A DNA stretch of 64,000 nt from Alphaproteobacteria bacterium (GCA_016869765.1 VGES01000015.1:1-64000), one strand, 5' to 3'. Shown: positions 44,940 through 54,179, counted from the stretch's first letter. Translations and numbers: made by a program. The notes: generated by a model not told the origin, from the letters alone.

Positions 44940-45755
44940 ATGATCACCGACCATCTCCGCCTGATCCGCACGCGGGCGATGCCGTGGGAGCCGCACATCA
45001 TGCATCGCGGGTCGCTGCGCAAGATCCTGCGCCACGACCCGGCGACCGGCGGCTACGTGCATCTCCGCTATTTTCCGCCCGGCGGGGTCGATCAGGCCGC
45101 GCGCGTGTTCCACCGCACAGTCCACGAGGGATTCTATTTCCTGTACGGCGACTATCCGTGCTGGGAGTTCCGTGGGCCATCGGATCGCACCGGCCGTGTC
45201 GAACATTTTTGTGCCGGCACGTTCATGGATCGCCCAGCCGGCAGCCTGCATGGCCGACCCCCTGGGCTCGCCTCCGCGACGGGGAGCGAGTTTCTGATGT
45301 GGAGTTCCCACGGCAACGACTTCGACGCCGACCCGCTCGAAACCATCGCCGTCGGGTTCGATTCCGATCCGGGACCGTCGAACACGACCTTTCGCGATCC
45401 GGTGATCGTCCACGCCGAGGATCTGCCCTGGGTCGATCATCCCACGCTCGCGGGCGCCCGCTTGCGACGCATGGCCGGGATCGATCGCGACAGCCCCGCC
45501 GGCCTTCGACCGGCGACGCTCCTATATTTGCCGCCGGGCTGGCAGGCCCCGCCCGCTCGCCACCACGACGCAACGACTCGACGCTGGCTGTTCGTTCAAG
45601 CGGGCGACGTGCGCATCGGTCTCGACGGAGCGACCCACACTTTGACCACCGGCGACTACCTCGATTGGCGCCTGCCGGCGCGTCTATCGCTCGGCGGCAC
45701 CGCCGCCACGGGCATCGGATGCCTCGTGTTTTGTGTCGGTCACGAATTAGCCTGA
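44940..45755 (+). CDS. Cupin-like protein, member 1 of an inverted paralogue pair
   Basis: A 271-residue cytoplasmic protein with two beta-barrel-like halves (first near HRTVHEGFYFLYGDYPCWEFRG in form, second near RWLFVQAGDVRIGLDGATHT), suggesting a bicupin. His and Glu residues of the first half (FHRTVHEGFYF) could bind a metal. The shared AMPWEPH start and TFMDRP, LHGR and EFLMWSSHG blocks mark it as a paralogue of the convergent gene at 45747. Function is unknown. It sits 36 bp after the candidate RNA. Confidence 0.7.
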   Translation: MITDHLRLIRTRAMPWEPHIMHRGSLRKILRHDPATGGYVHLRYFPPGGVDQAARVFHRTVHEGFYFLYGDYPCWEFRGPSDRTGRVEHFCAGTFMDRPAGSLHGRPPGLASATGSEFLMWSSHGNDFDADPLETIAVGFDSDPGPSNTTFRDPVIVHAEDLPWVDHPTLAGARLRRMAGIDRDSPAGLRPATLLYLPPGWQAPPARHHDATTRRWLFVQAGDVRIGLDGATHTLTTGDYLDWRLPARLSLGGTAATGIGCLVFCVGHELA

Positions 45756-46580
45756 CGCCACCGGCGACAGATCGTGGCCGACGCAGAGGAGGAGCGCACC
45801 TTCCTCGCCCACCGGTCGTTCGCCCACGGTGACCCGAGCCGAATCGCGCCACTCGGCGAAGCAACCAGAACGAACCTCCACCACGTTGCCGGCGAGGGAC
45901 AACGGCATTCGCCCGGCGAGCCCATAGCACCAGCGGCGCGCGTGATCGGACATCACGTCCGATGCAAAGCGCCAGCCCGGCGGCAGGTACACCAGGGTCA
46001 CCGGGTAGTGGCCCGGCGGGGTGCCCGCTTCGCCCCGGGAGACCTCTTTGCGTTTGGCGCCGGGCAACCGCGGATAGTCGCGCCAGGGCATCGCCTCGGT
46101 CATCACCACGTCGGGCGAGCGAAATAGGAGCCCCGGAGGCGGGGCCGCGTCGTTGGGCAAGGGGAAACTCTCGTTCTCGTCGAGATCGAAATCGCCGCCG
46201 TGCGAGGTCCACATCAGGAACTCACAGCCGGTCGCCGTCGGGGCCGGACGCCGGCCGTGCAGGCTCAGCGGTGGACGGTCCATGAACGTGCCGCGGGCGA
46301 ACCGCTCGATGCGCCCCTCGGTGTCGTCGGGCCCGCGAAACTCCCACCCGCGGTACTCGCCCCACAGAAACAAGAACGTCTCGCGGACGCTGCGGTGATA
46401 CCAGCGGAACGGAACCGGGTTGGAGCCCGACGGCGGGAAAAACGTGCGGACGACGACGCTCCGCGCCGTCTCATCGCGGCTCAGGATCTTGCGCACCGAG
46501 TCGCCGTTCGGTTCCCAGGGCATCGCGTCACTGTCGCAGAACCCGGATACGCCGGTTACCAGAACGAGATCGCCCGCCAT
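45747..46580 (-). CDS. Cupin-like protein, member 2 of an inverted paralogue pair
   Basis: A 277-residue protein homologous over its full length to the 44940 product (AMPWEPNGDSVRKIL, YHRSVRETFLFLWGEYRG, GTFMDRPPLSLHGR, EFLMWTSHGGDFD, TLVYLPPGW). The two genes run toward each other and their 3' ends overlap by 9 bp. It probably arose from an inverted duplication. No ligand can be named. It may form a heteromer with its paralogue. Confidence 0.7.
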   Translation of the reverse strand: MAGDLVLVTGVSGFCDSDAMPWEPNGDSVRKILSRDETARSVVVRTFFPPSGSNPVPFRWYHRSVRETFLFLWGEYRGWEFRGPDDTEGRIERFARGTFMDRPPLSLHGRRPAPTATGCEFLMWTSHGGDFDLDENESFPLPNDAAPPPGLLFRSPDVVMTEAMPWRDYPRLPGAKRKEVSRGEAGTPPGHYPVTLVYLPPGWRFASDVMSDHARRWCYGLAGRMPLSLAGNVVEVRSGCFAEWRDSARVTVGERPVGEEGALLLCVGHDLSPVASG

Positions 46581-46735
46581 CCGTCGTGATCCCTTCTTTG
46601 CCTGGGGCCCCGGACAGCTTAGGCGACCCGATGCGAGGCTTCGACTCTTCCCGGGCGGTTGGCTAGAGTCCGACCCGGACCCTGAGGGAGTGGTCGTATC
46701 GTCACGGCGCGCCGACGGGCTTTAGGGAGGAACAG

Positions 46736-48175
46736 ATGAACGAAGATTTCGACGTCATCGTCGTGGGCGCCGGCACCGCCGGGATCCCCACCGCGATTTT
46801 CGCCGGCCAGCGCGGCGCCCGCGTGCTGTTGATCGACGCCGACAACCGCATCGGCGGCACCATGCACTGGTCGTCGGGCCAGATGACCGCGGCCGGCACC
46901 AAGATGCAGAAGAAGCACGGCATCGTCGATCACCCCGATTGGCACTACGCCGACTGCGTGCGCATCTCCAAGGGCGAGGTGCACCCGGTGCTGGCGCGCA
47001 TCGCCATCGACAACGCCGCCGACAGTTTCGATTGGTTGACCGACAACGGCCTCGTGCCCGCCAAGGAAACGCCCGTCGCCGGCTGGGGCCACGAACCGCA
47101 TCGCACCCGGCGCTACGCCTGGGGCGAAAACGGCGGCGTCTCGGTGCTCGAGGTCATGCAGCCGCTTCTCGACAAGGAGATCGGCCGCGGCACCGTCACG
47201 TTGAGCCTCGAAACCAAGATGACGCGCCTCCTCACGGAGAAAGGCACCGTGGTCGGGATCGAGGTCGAGGCCCGCGACGGCACCAAGGCCGAAGTGCGCG
47301 GCCAGAACGTGGTGCTCGCCTCCGGTGGCTATGCGGCCAACGCCAAGCTCTGGGCCGAGATGTGCCCCAAGTATCCGCTGCGCTCCTACTGTAACCCCTA
47401 TTCGCGCGGGGAAGGCATCATGGCAGCGCGCGCGATCGGCGCCCGCGTCGATGGCGGCGACAAGTTCCTGTGCTCGTTCGCCGGCATCCTGCAGAACCCG
47501 AGCGATCCCCTGTCGGCGCGCGGCGGGTTCATCTTCAACCCGTACTTCCGACGCCCATGGGAGATCTTCGTCAACAAGGCGGGCAAGCGCTTCGTGCGCG
47601 AGGATCACCCGAGCGTCGATCACCGCGAACACGCGCTCCTCGAACAGGAGAACGTCGAGATGTTCGTGATCTTCGACGAGGGCATCCGGCAGAACTCGCC
47701 GCACTTCAACAGCGAGATCGCGCGCGAGCATGCGGCCAAGCTGTTCGGCACCCACCCGCAGTACTTCAAGGCCGACAGCCTTGCCGAATTGGCGGCCAAG
47801 TGCGGCATCAATGCCAAGAACCTCGAGGCGACCGTGCGCGACTACAACGCCGCCGTCGAAGCCGGCGTCGACAAGCAGTTCGGTCGCGAATCGCTGCCGC
47901 GCCCGATCGACACCGGGCCGTACCTCGCGATCCGCGCCGTGGGCTTCACGGTGCTGAGCCCGGGCGGGCTCGACATCGATGCCGACCTGCGCGTGCTCGA
48001 CAATAATCGGAAGCCGATCCCGAACCTCTACGCGGCAGGCGAAGTGCTGGGCAAGGCGCGCCTCTCGGGCAAGACCTACCTGAGCGGCATGTCGCTGTTG
48101 CCGGCGATCACGTTCGGCCGCCTGTTGGGCCAGCGCATGCTGAAGTGGCAGGGCGCGCGCCAAGCCGCGGAGTAA
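46736..48175 (+). CDS. FAD-dependent oxidoreductase (fumarate reductase flavoprotein family)
   Basis: A 479-residue flavoprotein of the FAD_binding_2 group. It has the dinucleotide motif VIVVGAGTAGIPTAIFAGQR, RVLLIDADNRIGGTM, ASGGYAANAKLW and a C-terminal FAD segment LYAAGEVLGKARLSGKTY. Relatives include fumarate reductases, 3-ketosteroid dehydrogenases and tricarballylate dehydrogenase, so it should reduce or desaturate an activated C-C bond. AGGGAGGA precedes the ATG. A hydrolase-fold gene follows 23 bp later and is likely co-transcribed. Confidence 0.9.
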   Translation: MNEDFDVIVVGAGTAGIPTAIFAGQRGARVLLIDADNRIGGTMHWSSGQMTAAGTKMQKKHGIVDHPDWHYADCVRISKGEVHPVLARIAIDNAADSFDWLTDNGLVPAKETPVAGWGHEPHRTRRYAWGENGGVSVLEVMQPLLDKEIGRGTVTLSLETKMTRLLTEKGTVVGIEVEARDGTKAEVRGQNVVLASGGYAANAKLWAEMCPKYPLRSYCNPYSRGEGIMAARAIGARVDGGDKFLCSFAGILQNPSDPLSARGGFIFNPYFRRPWEIFVNKAGKRFVREDHPSVDHREHALLEQENVEMFVIFDEGIRQNSPHFNSEIAREHAAKLFGTHPQYFKADSLAELAAKCGINAKNLEATVRDYNAAVEAGVDKQFGRESLPRPIDTGPYLAIRAVGFTVLSPGGLDIDADLRVLDNNRKPIPNLYAAGEVLGKARLSGKTYLSGMSLLPAITFGRLLGQRMLKWQGARQAAE

Positions 48176-48198
48176 GTCTCGGGCAAACCACGGACCCC

Positions 48199-49011
48199 GT
48201 GGTTCGCCTGCGCAAGCGTTACGTCGATGGCCGCTTCGGCCAGGTCCACCTCCGGGTGGCCGAGCCGGAGCGGCCGACTGCGCGTCCGATCGTCTGCCTC
48301 CACCAGAGTCCGCTGTCGAGCCGCACCTACGAGACGTTCATGCGCGAGATGGCGCAGGATCGCATCGTCGTCGCGATAGATACCCCGGGGTATGGCGAGT
48401 CCGACCCGCCGCCCAAGCCGGTCGCCACGATCGCCGAATATGCCGCCGGCCACGGGGAGGTGATCGATGCGCTCGGCTTCGGCGCGGTCGACATGGTCGG
48501 CACGCACACCGGCACCCGCATGGCGGTCGAGCTGGCGATCCAGCGACCGAAGCAGGTCCAGCACCTGGTGTTCGTCGGCTGCTCGGCCTACACGCCGGCG
48601 GAGCGCGAGAAGCAGCGCGCGTGGAACGAGGATTCGTTCAAGACGACCGAGAACTCCAAGGGCGAACACCTGCAGGTGACGTGGAACAACTGGGCGCAGT
48701 TCCGCTGGCCGGGCGTGACCGATGCGATGATCGATCGCTACATCTCGGATTGCCTGCGCGATCGGGCACGGGCGACCTGGGCGCTGGCCGCGGTGTTCGC
48801 CCACGACCTGATGCAGCGTTTGCCGCTGGTCGAGCAGCCGACGCTGGTGTTCAACGTCCAGGACGACATCTACGAAGCGACCAAACGCGCCGGCGCGCTG
48901 CTGAAGCGCGGCCGCATTGTCGACATGTCCCCCGCCGGCCTATGGCTTCTCGAAGTGAAGACCAGAGAGGTAGCCGCCATGGTACGGGAGTTCCTGGCCC
49001 AGCCGGCGTGA
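48199..49011 (+). CDS. Alpha/beta-hydrolase-fold protein with G-T-H-T-G elbow
   Basis: A 270-residue hydrolase-fold protein. The N-terminal block is RYVDGRFGQVHLRVA, then VVAIDTPGYGESDPP, then elbow MVGTHTGTRMAVELA with His for Ser. The late region (DMSPAGLWLLEVK) has no His where one is expected, and the acid site is NVQDDIYE. It is the nearest relative here of the 39073 gene. GTG 48199 is chosen (the block begins there); an ATG at 48145 overlaps the flavoprotein gene. The neighbouring flavoprotein suggests a shared pathway. Confidence 0.85.
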   Translation: MVRLRKRYVDGRFGQVHLRVAEPERPTARPIVCLHQSPLSSRTYETFMREMAQDRIVVAIDTPGYGESDPPPKPVATIAEYAAGHGEVIDALGFGAVDMVGTHTGTRMAVELAIQRPKQVQHLVFVGCSAYTPAEREKQRAWNEDSFKTTENSKGEHLQVTWNNWAQFRWPGVTDAMIDRYISDCLRDRARATWALAAVFAHDLMQRLPLVEQPTLVFNVQDDIYEATKRAGALLKRGRIVDMSPAGLWLLEVKTREVAAMVREFLAQPA

Positions 49012-49031
49012 GCGCCGCGTGGCGCTGACAT

Positions 49032-49190
49032 CGCTATTCCGTCTGGTTCGTGGCCGATGTCGATGCGACGGTCGCCTTCTACGAGAGGGCCTTCGGCTGC
49101 AAGCTGCGCTTTCGCCAACCGCAGGGGATGTTCGCCGAGATGGACACCCGCGCCACGCTCCTCAGTTTCGTGAACGAGCGCGTGGTGGCC
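49032..49190 (+). pseudogene. Truncated VOC/glyoxalase-domain remnant
   Basis: Reads SVWFVADVDATVAFYERAFG and LRFRQPQGMFAEMDTRATLL, the first half of a typical 120-residue glyoxalase-family domain, then ends where the minus-strand hydrolase gene begins. No start codon fits (stop at 49026) and the second half is missing. It is a remnant, not a functional gene. Confidence 0.7.
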
Positions 49191-49217
49191 GCAGGCGCGC
49201 GCGTCGTTGTCGCAGCG

Positions 49218-50093
49218 CTAATGGTGCGACGATCCCTCGAGCGGGCCCCGGAGAAACTCGATCATGATCGGCGCCAGCCGCTCGGCACCCTCCTCGACGA
49301 TCTCCTGCCCGGCGTTTTCGATCGTCACCAGGCGGCCGTGCTTGAGCATCTTGACCAACGCCGGCCCCTGGCGGCCGAAGTGTTCCTCCTCCGGCGTCGC
49401 CAGCTCGATCAACAGCGTCGGCCCGGTCAGGCGCCGCATCCCTTCCACCAAGTCGTAGGCGAAGTTGGCGCGCACCGATTCGAACATGCTGCCGCGCGCT
49501 TGGATCAGGTCCACCAGGCGCTGCTCGAGGATGCGGAAGCGCCCCATGCCAATCTGGCGTTGTCCGAGAACGAGATCGTTCCACCAGATCTTGGCGATCG
49601 AGACGAACGCGGACGACCACTCGCGCATCAGTTCGGGCTCGCCCAGCGAGGAGTCGAACTTGACGAAGTTGGCGACGAACGAATGGATCGCCGCGTTGCG
49701 CCTGGCCTGATCGACGATCAGGCTGTGCGGCATGCCGGACAGAATCAGCCGGTCGACCCGCTCGGGCCAATCGGCGCCCACGGCGGTGGCGATCTTGTTG
49801 CCGGTGTGCACGCCGAAAAAATGCGCCTTGGCGAGGCCGAGTGCGTCCATGGCGTGAACGACACTTTGCGCCAGTTGCTCGAACCTCACGCCCGGGGGCG
49901 CCGCATCGGAATTGCCGAAACCCAGGGTGTCGAGGGCGAAGCAACGAAAATGCGGCGCCAACAACGGCATGAGCCGCCAGTAGATTCGGGATGATCGCGG
50001 CCCGGGATGCAGCAGAATGAGCGGCGGACCGGCGCCGTCGACCGCGTAGTGGAGCTGGCCCTCGGGCGTGTTGGCATAACCGCGCTGGGTCAT
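49218..50093 (-). CDS. Alpha/beta-hydrolase-fold protein with G-V-H-T-G elbow
   Basis: A 291-residue hydrolase-fold protein. It opens RGYANTPEGQLHYAVDGAGP with the family HPGPRSSRIYW oxyanion region, then FALDTLGFGNSDAAPP and elbow FFGVHTGNKIATAV, with His instead of Ser. The acid position is TPEEEHFGR and the late His region reads IENAGQEIVEE, so the full triad is lost. It is followed downstream by a VOC remnant and preceded by a cupin gene 10 bp away on the same strand, probably one operon. Confidence 0.85.
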   Translation of the reverse strand: MTQRGYANTPEGQLHYAVDGAGPPLILLHPGPRSSRIYWRLMPLLAPHFRCFALDTLGFGNSDAAPPGVRFEQLAQSVVHAMDALGLAKAHFFGVHTGNKIATAVGADWPERVDRLILSGMPHSLIVDQARRNAAIHSFVANFVKFDSSLGEPELMREWSSAFVSIAKIWWNDLVLGQRQIGMGRFRILEQRLVDLIQARGSMFESVRANFAYDLVEGMRRLTGPTLLIELATPEEEHFGRQGPALVKMLKHGRLVTIENAGQEIVEEGAERLAPIMIEFLRGPLEGSSHH

Positions 50094-50103
50094 CGCCGGC
50101 CCG

Positions 50104-50646
50104 TCAACGCGCGTGGCCGCCCAGACTGAGCGGTTCGGCATCGACCATGATCATCACCCACTTCGCCGGTTTGCTGCCGCGGTTCTCCCACGAGTGGCTG
50201 GTGCCGCGCTGAACGACGACGTCGCCCGGGTGAAGCGTCACCTCGCCCTCATCGAGGATGAGCGTGACCTCGCCCTCCAGCAGCACCATGTAGTCGAGCG
50301 TCTTCGAGCGGTGCATGCCCGGGTGGTGATCGGACTCGACCAACGTGTGGGTGGCTTCCATCGCAGCAAACGCGTCGTGGATACGCTTGAGCCGCTCCGC
50401 CTCGGACAGCTTGGGCATCGCGGACAAGGGTGGCGACTCGACGATGCGGAACGTCGTCCCGCCGCGCGGCGGCTCGAGCTTCTTCGGATGCGAGGTGATC
50501 GGATCATTCCACTGATTGCGCGCCGGCCCGGGCCCGGTGAACCACACGCCAGCCCGGCTCGTTTCGGGCAACAGGCGATCTTCCTGGACGATCGACCGCC
50601 CGGCCGCGTCATGGCCGGTCACCACGCGCCGCAATCTGAAGGTCAT
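50104..50646 (-). CDS. Cupin domain protein
   Basis: A 180-residue protein with a C-terminal cupin barrel. The metal motif reads GMHRSKTLDYMVLLEGEVTL and the second cupin motif VVQRGTSHSWENRGSKPAKW, with His, His and Glu-like positions. The N-terminal part (VTGHDAAGRSIVQED) is a common leader in this subgroup. It may be an isomerase, dioxygenase or regulatory cupin. It lies 10 bp upstream of the hydrolase-fold gene in the direction of transcription. Confidence 0.82.
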   Translation of the reverse strand: MTFRLRRVVTGHDAAGRSIVQEDRLLPETSRAGVWFTGPGPARNQWNDPITSHPKKLEPPRGGTTFRIVESPPLSAMPKLSEAERLKRIHDAFAAMEATHTLVESDHHPGMHRSKTLDYMVLLEGEVTLILDEGEVTLHPGDVVVQRGTSHSWENRGSKPAKWVMIMVDAEPLSLGGHAR

Positions 50647-50750
50647 GGCCGCCTCCCCTGATCCGCTCAGTGTCCGAGCGGGCGGCCTCCCGAGTCAACG
50701 AGACACCCCGTTGACCTAGGGCCAGATCCGCGCAGCGAAGGTGGGTGGTG

Positions 50751-50945
50751 AGCGGCCGGAGACATGGGTGAACAGAACGTACCGGAGACTTGGGTAACAC
50801 TTTCCGCGGCTTTTCGGGGGGGGCGATACCTTTGGAAGCAGGCTTTGGCAGTGGACGAGAGCCGGCGGTTTGTCGCCCGTATCTTCGATGGGGGGGACGA
50901 TGGGCGATGTCTGCCGGGTTCGCGCCGTCCGATACCCAACTAGTC
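50751..50945 (+). mobile_element. Degraded 5' end of an IS481-like insertion sequence
   Basis: Two near-copies of CCGGAGACATGGGTGAACA (50756 and 50782) lie 26 bp apart, a pattern I know from the left ends of IS481-type elements. Just downstream, the frame at about 50833 reads WKQALAVDESRRFVARIFDG, matching the N-terminus of IS481 transposases (PWKxxxxDERxRFVA). The expected ATGCCTTGGAAG start appears as ATACCTTTGGAAG, so both start and frame are broken. The rest of the element is absent. Confidence 0.55.
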
Positions 50946-51860
50946 CGGGGTCATTTGAAGTCGACGGGACTCCCCGACCCCGTTCAATATCATCCGATGC
51001 ATCTCGACCATCACCGATCGCTCGACGCCGATGAAGCCGTGTTGCGAGAAGGCTTGGCACGGATCACCACGCGGCTCGGCAGACCCGGCGATGGCAATCA
51101 CCGGCACACCAGCCGTCTCACCGATCCGTTGCGCCCAGCGGAACGGTGTGACGCGGCATGAATCATCGACGTGATGGACGAACGCTTGCGGGATCCCGAG
51201 CCGGCGATAGTCGAATCCGACCATGACCTGAAGGCTCGGAAGAAAACGTTCGGGTTCCGTGATGGTGGCCGTGTGCAACGCCCCCGCGAACGAGCCGGTC
51301 GGCGCGCGCACGGGAAGGTACGCCGAGCTGACGGTTCCGAGACTGGTCCCAATCAACCAAACCTGCGTCAACGTTGGTACCTGGTTGCGCGCGAGCGCGA
51401 TCAACGGACGGACGTCCGCGTAGCGTTGCGCCGAAGCTTGATACTCTGCCGAGCACTCGGGGCCACGGTCGCTGCGACAGTCGACGATCAGCGTTGCAAC
51501 GCTATCGCTGACCAGATGGCGCCGCGCACGAATGAGGAAATTTCCGGTGAGCGACGATCGCACCATTGCGTCGCCCTCCACCACGGCCCGGACGATCGAC
51601 GGCGACCCAGGAAGCAGCAAAGCCAAATGGGTCGGTGTCGTAGCCCCCCGACGCATCGACAACACTCCCTGTTGCACTGCGCCGCCGGGCAAAGGGACAC
51701 TCAGGAGACGTTCGACCAACCCCTGCGCGTGGGCGGGAACGTTGTCGGCCGCCCGAGTGCCCCCGGCGGGCCAAGCAAAAAGAATGGCGCCGAGAAGCAG
51801 AGCGAGGTGTCGGCGGCCTCGGGGCCTCCGGGTCGCGCACAACCGACGCTGCTGTGTCAT
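50940..51860 (-). CDS. Exported alpha/beta-hydrolase-like protein
   Basis: A 306-residue protein with a basic N-terminus (RRPRGRRHLALLLGAILFAW) and signal-like core ending near GTRAA. The mature part has LALLLPGSP and the elbow LIGTSLGTVSSAYL with Ser, and a His in FVHHVDDSC or QHGFIG could finish a triad. Mature Cys residues (DCRSDRGPEC, DDSCRV, GDPCQAF) suggest disulfides after export. The stop lies inside the IS remnant, so the end may be modified. It is upstream of the tRNA-Glu on the same strand. Confidence 0.75.
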   Translation of the reverse strand: MTQQRRLCATRRPRGRRHLALLLGAILFAWPAGGTRAADNVPAHAQGLVERLLSVPLPGGAVQQGVLSMRRGATTPTHLALLLPGSPSIVRAVVEGDAMVRSSLTGNFLIRARRHLVSDSVATLIVDCRSDRGPECSAEYQASAQRYADVRPLIALARNQVPTLTQVWLIGTSLGTVSSAYLPVRAPTGSFAGALHTATITEPERFLPSLQVMVGFDYRRLGIPQAFVHHVDDSCRVTPFRWAQRIGETAGVPVIAIAGSAEPRGDPCQAFSQHGFIGVERSVMVEMHRMILNGVGESRRLQMTPD

Positions 51861-51869
51861 GGGAAAAGT

Positions 51870-51944
51870 TGGCGTCCCCTAGGGGACTCGAACCCCTGCT
51901 TTCGCCGTGAGAGGGCGACGTCCTGACCGCTAGACGAAGGGGAC
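51870..51944 (-). tRNA. tRNA-Glu (anticodon CTC)
   Basis: Read on the minus strand: acceptor GTCCCCT pairs with AGGGGAC, D-arm TCTAGCGGTCAGGA, anticodon loop CTCTCAC giving CTC (codon GAG), T-arm GGGGTTCGAGTCCCC, and an encoded CCA (51870-51872). The cloverleaf matches tRNA-Glu, length 75 with CCA. Confidence 0.95.
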
Positions 51945-51966
51945 GCAGTCTCGGGTGGACGGCGCA

Positions 51967-51995
51967 GACATAAGCGGACCCCGGGCACGAGTCAA
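51967..51995 (-). promoter_or_regulatory. Promoter of tRNA-Glu
   Basis: On the minus strand TTGACT (51990-51995) is 17 bp from TATGTC (51967-51972), about 22 bp before the tRNA 5' end. This is a good sigma-70-type promoter at the expected place. Confidence 0.75.
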
Positions 51996-52094
51996 GCAAA
52001 CCACCGCCCGCCGAAGGATTGCCGCGCATCGCTCGCACCGAGAACGTGAAGCCGCCGCTGGGCGGCCCCAGCCTCGCCCGCTAGAGTCGGGGTC

Positions 52095-54044
52095 ATGGCC
52101 CTCGACCACGTGCTGTCGCCGCTCACCATCAACGGCGTCGTCCTCAAGAACCGCGTCGTGCGCACGGCGCACGCCACCGGCTACTGCGCCTCGGGACCCG
52201 TCAACGACACGCTGATCGCCTATCACCTGGCGCGCGCCGAGGGCGGCGTCGGTCTCTCGATCCTGGAGACGGCGAGCGTACATCCGTCCGCCCGCGGCAC
52301 GATGGGCGTATTCGACGACGCTGCGATCCCGGCGTATCAGAAACTCATGGCGGCGATCCGGCCGCACGGCATGGCGGTGTTCCAGCAGCTCTGGCACGGC
52401 GGCGCGCACGCGCTCGGCATGGACGGCGGCGTGCCGTGGGCCCCCTCGCCGATCGCGAGCCCGACGATCGGCGTCGTGCCGCTCGCCATGACCGAGGCGC
52501 AGATCGCGACGCTCGTCACGGCCTTCGCCGCGGCCGCCCAGCGCTGCCAGGCGGGCGGCCTCGATGGCGTCGAACTGCACGGCGGGCACGGTTATCTGCT
52601 GCAGCAGTTCCTGTCGCCGCTCACCAACCGGCGCCACGATCGTTATGGCGGAACGTTGGAGAACCGCTTGCGCTTCGTGCGCGAGATCATCGCCGCGGCG
52701 CGCAGCGCCGTCGGCCGCGACTACCCGCTCGGCATCCGGCTGAGCGTGGAACCCAACCCCGGCGGTCTCGGCGCCGAGGCGCTGGCCGGGATCGTGCGTG
52801 CCCTCGATGGCGACGGGCAGTTGGACTTTTTCGATGTGTCGCTTGGCGGTGTGCTCACGTATCCCAAGATGATCGGCACCATGTACGAGGCGCCGGGCTA
52901 TGAACTCGCCGAGACCGCGCGCGTCACCGCCGCAACCCGGCGACCGACCATCGTCTCGGGCCGTATCCGAACGCTCGCCGAAGCCGATGCGATCATCGCC
53001 TCAGGGCGGGCGCAGCTCGTCGGCATGACGCGCGCCCACATCGCCGATCCCGCGATCGTCGCCAAGACCATGGCCGGCAGGCTCGCCGAGGTGCGCCCGT
53101 GCATCGCCTGCAACCAGGGGTGTTTGAACCGCTTGCGATCGCCCGAGCGTCGCCTTGGCTGCACCGTCAACCTCGCGGTCGGGCTCGAACGCGAACATGT
53201 CATCACGCCTGCGTCGGGCGCGAAGACCGTGCTCGTCGTCGGCGGCGGACCCGCCGGCCTCGAAGCGGCGCGCGTCGCCGCCCTCCGCGGCCACCGCGTC
53301 ACCCTGGTCGAAGCCGAACCCACGCTCGGCGGCACGCTGGCGCTGGCGGCGCGCGCGCCCAACCTCGGAATTGCCGCAGAATACTTGACCTGGCAAGAAC
53401 GCGAGGCGCACCGTCTCGGCGTCGTCATCGAGTTGGGCAAGCGCATCACCGCAAACGATGTCCGCGCCCGTCGCGCCGACGCGGTCATTCTTGCGACCGG
53501 GGCTACGCCGCGGCGGGACGGCCTCCAGGCTGGAAGCCCGGGTCTCGTCGTCGCCGGCATCGACGGCGACCAGGTGATCACCGTACACGACCTCTTGGCC
53601 ACGCCACCGCCCGTACCGCGTTCGGGCTTGGTGGTCGACGACGTCGGCGGGCGCGACGGCATCGCCGCCGCCGAATGGCTGATCGAACGCGGCGCGCGCG
53701 TCACGTACGTGACCTGGCACCCATCGCTCGCACCATCGTTGCAGCTCGCGAGCATCCCGGACGCCGCCCTCGAACGCCTGCGCCGCCACGATTTTCATCT
53801 CCACGTCCGCACCATCCTGCGCTCGGTGCAACCGGGCGAAGCCACCATCGAAGGTCTGGCCGGGGACGGGCGGCGGACGGTGCCGGCCGATCTCGTGGTG
53901 CTCGCCTGCCAGCCCGAGCCGGAGCGTGACCTCTACGCGGAACTTTCCGGCGCGAGCGGAGTTCATCTCATCGGCGATGCGCTCGCCCCACGGCAACTGC
54001 CAGCGGCCCTCGCGAGCGCCTTCGCGGTGGCCAAGGCGCTCTGA
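52095..54044 (+). CDS. OYE/2,4-dienoyl-CoA reductase-type NADH:flavin oxidoreductase
   Basis: A 649-residue relative of the 41527 protein. It has the FMN barrel, the active-site pair GVELHGGHGYLLQQFLSP, then TNRRHDRYGGTLENR, the Fe-S motif CIACNQGCLNR with a later Cys, and an FAD/NAD domain (VLVVGGGPAGLEAARVA). The active-site His pair is kept, so this should be a working enoate or dienoyl-type reductase. It is convergent in orientation with nothing close and is followed by a GST-like gene. A tRNA-Glu promoter lies upstream on the other strand. Confidence 0.9.
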   Translation: MALDHVLSPLTINGVVLKNRVVRTAHATGYCASGPVNDTLIAYHLARAEGGVGLSILETASVHPSARGTMGVFDDAAIPAYQKLMAAIRPHGMAVFQQLWHGGAHALGMDGGVPWAPSPIASPTIGVVPLAMTEAQIATLVTAFAAAAQRCQAGGLDGVELHGGHGYLLQQFLSPLTNRRHDRYGGTLENRLRFVREIIAAARSAVGRDYPLGIRLSVEPNPGGLGAEALAGIVRALDGDGQLDFFDVSLGGVLTYPKMIGTMYEAPGYELAETARVTAATRRPTIVSGRIRTLAEADAIIASGRAQLVGMTRAHIADPAIVAKTMAGRLAEVRPCIACNQGCLNRLRSPERRLGCTVNLAVGLEREHVITPASGAKTVLVVGGGPAGLEAARVAALRGHRVTLVEAEPTLGGTLALAARAPNLGIAAEYLTWQEREAHRLGVVIELGKRITANDVRARRADAVILATGATPRRDGLQAGSPGLVVAGIDGDQVITVHDLLATPPPVPRSGLVVDDVGGRDGIAAAEWLIERGARVTYVTWHPSLAPSLQLASIPDAALERLRRHDFHLHVRTILRSVQPGEATIEGLAGDGRRTVPADLVVLACQPEPERDLYAELSGASGVHLIGDALAPRQLPAALASAFAVAKAL

Positions 54045-54179
54045 ACCACTACCCGTGGTAGCCCGGGGTGGTGCCGAAACAAAGCCAATCTATTCTGAGA
54101 AATCAATCGCTTATGTGTTTGTGGCCTCGGGCCCGAGGGGATACACCTGCTCGGTCATCGGCTTATCCCGGAGTCCACG

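Noticed and set aside
51870-51944. Genomic island attached at the tRNA-Glu
   Set aside because: No repeat of the tRNA 3' end and no integrase gene were seen nearby.
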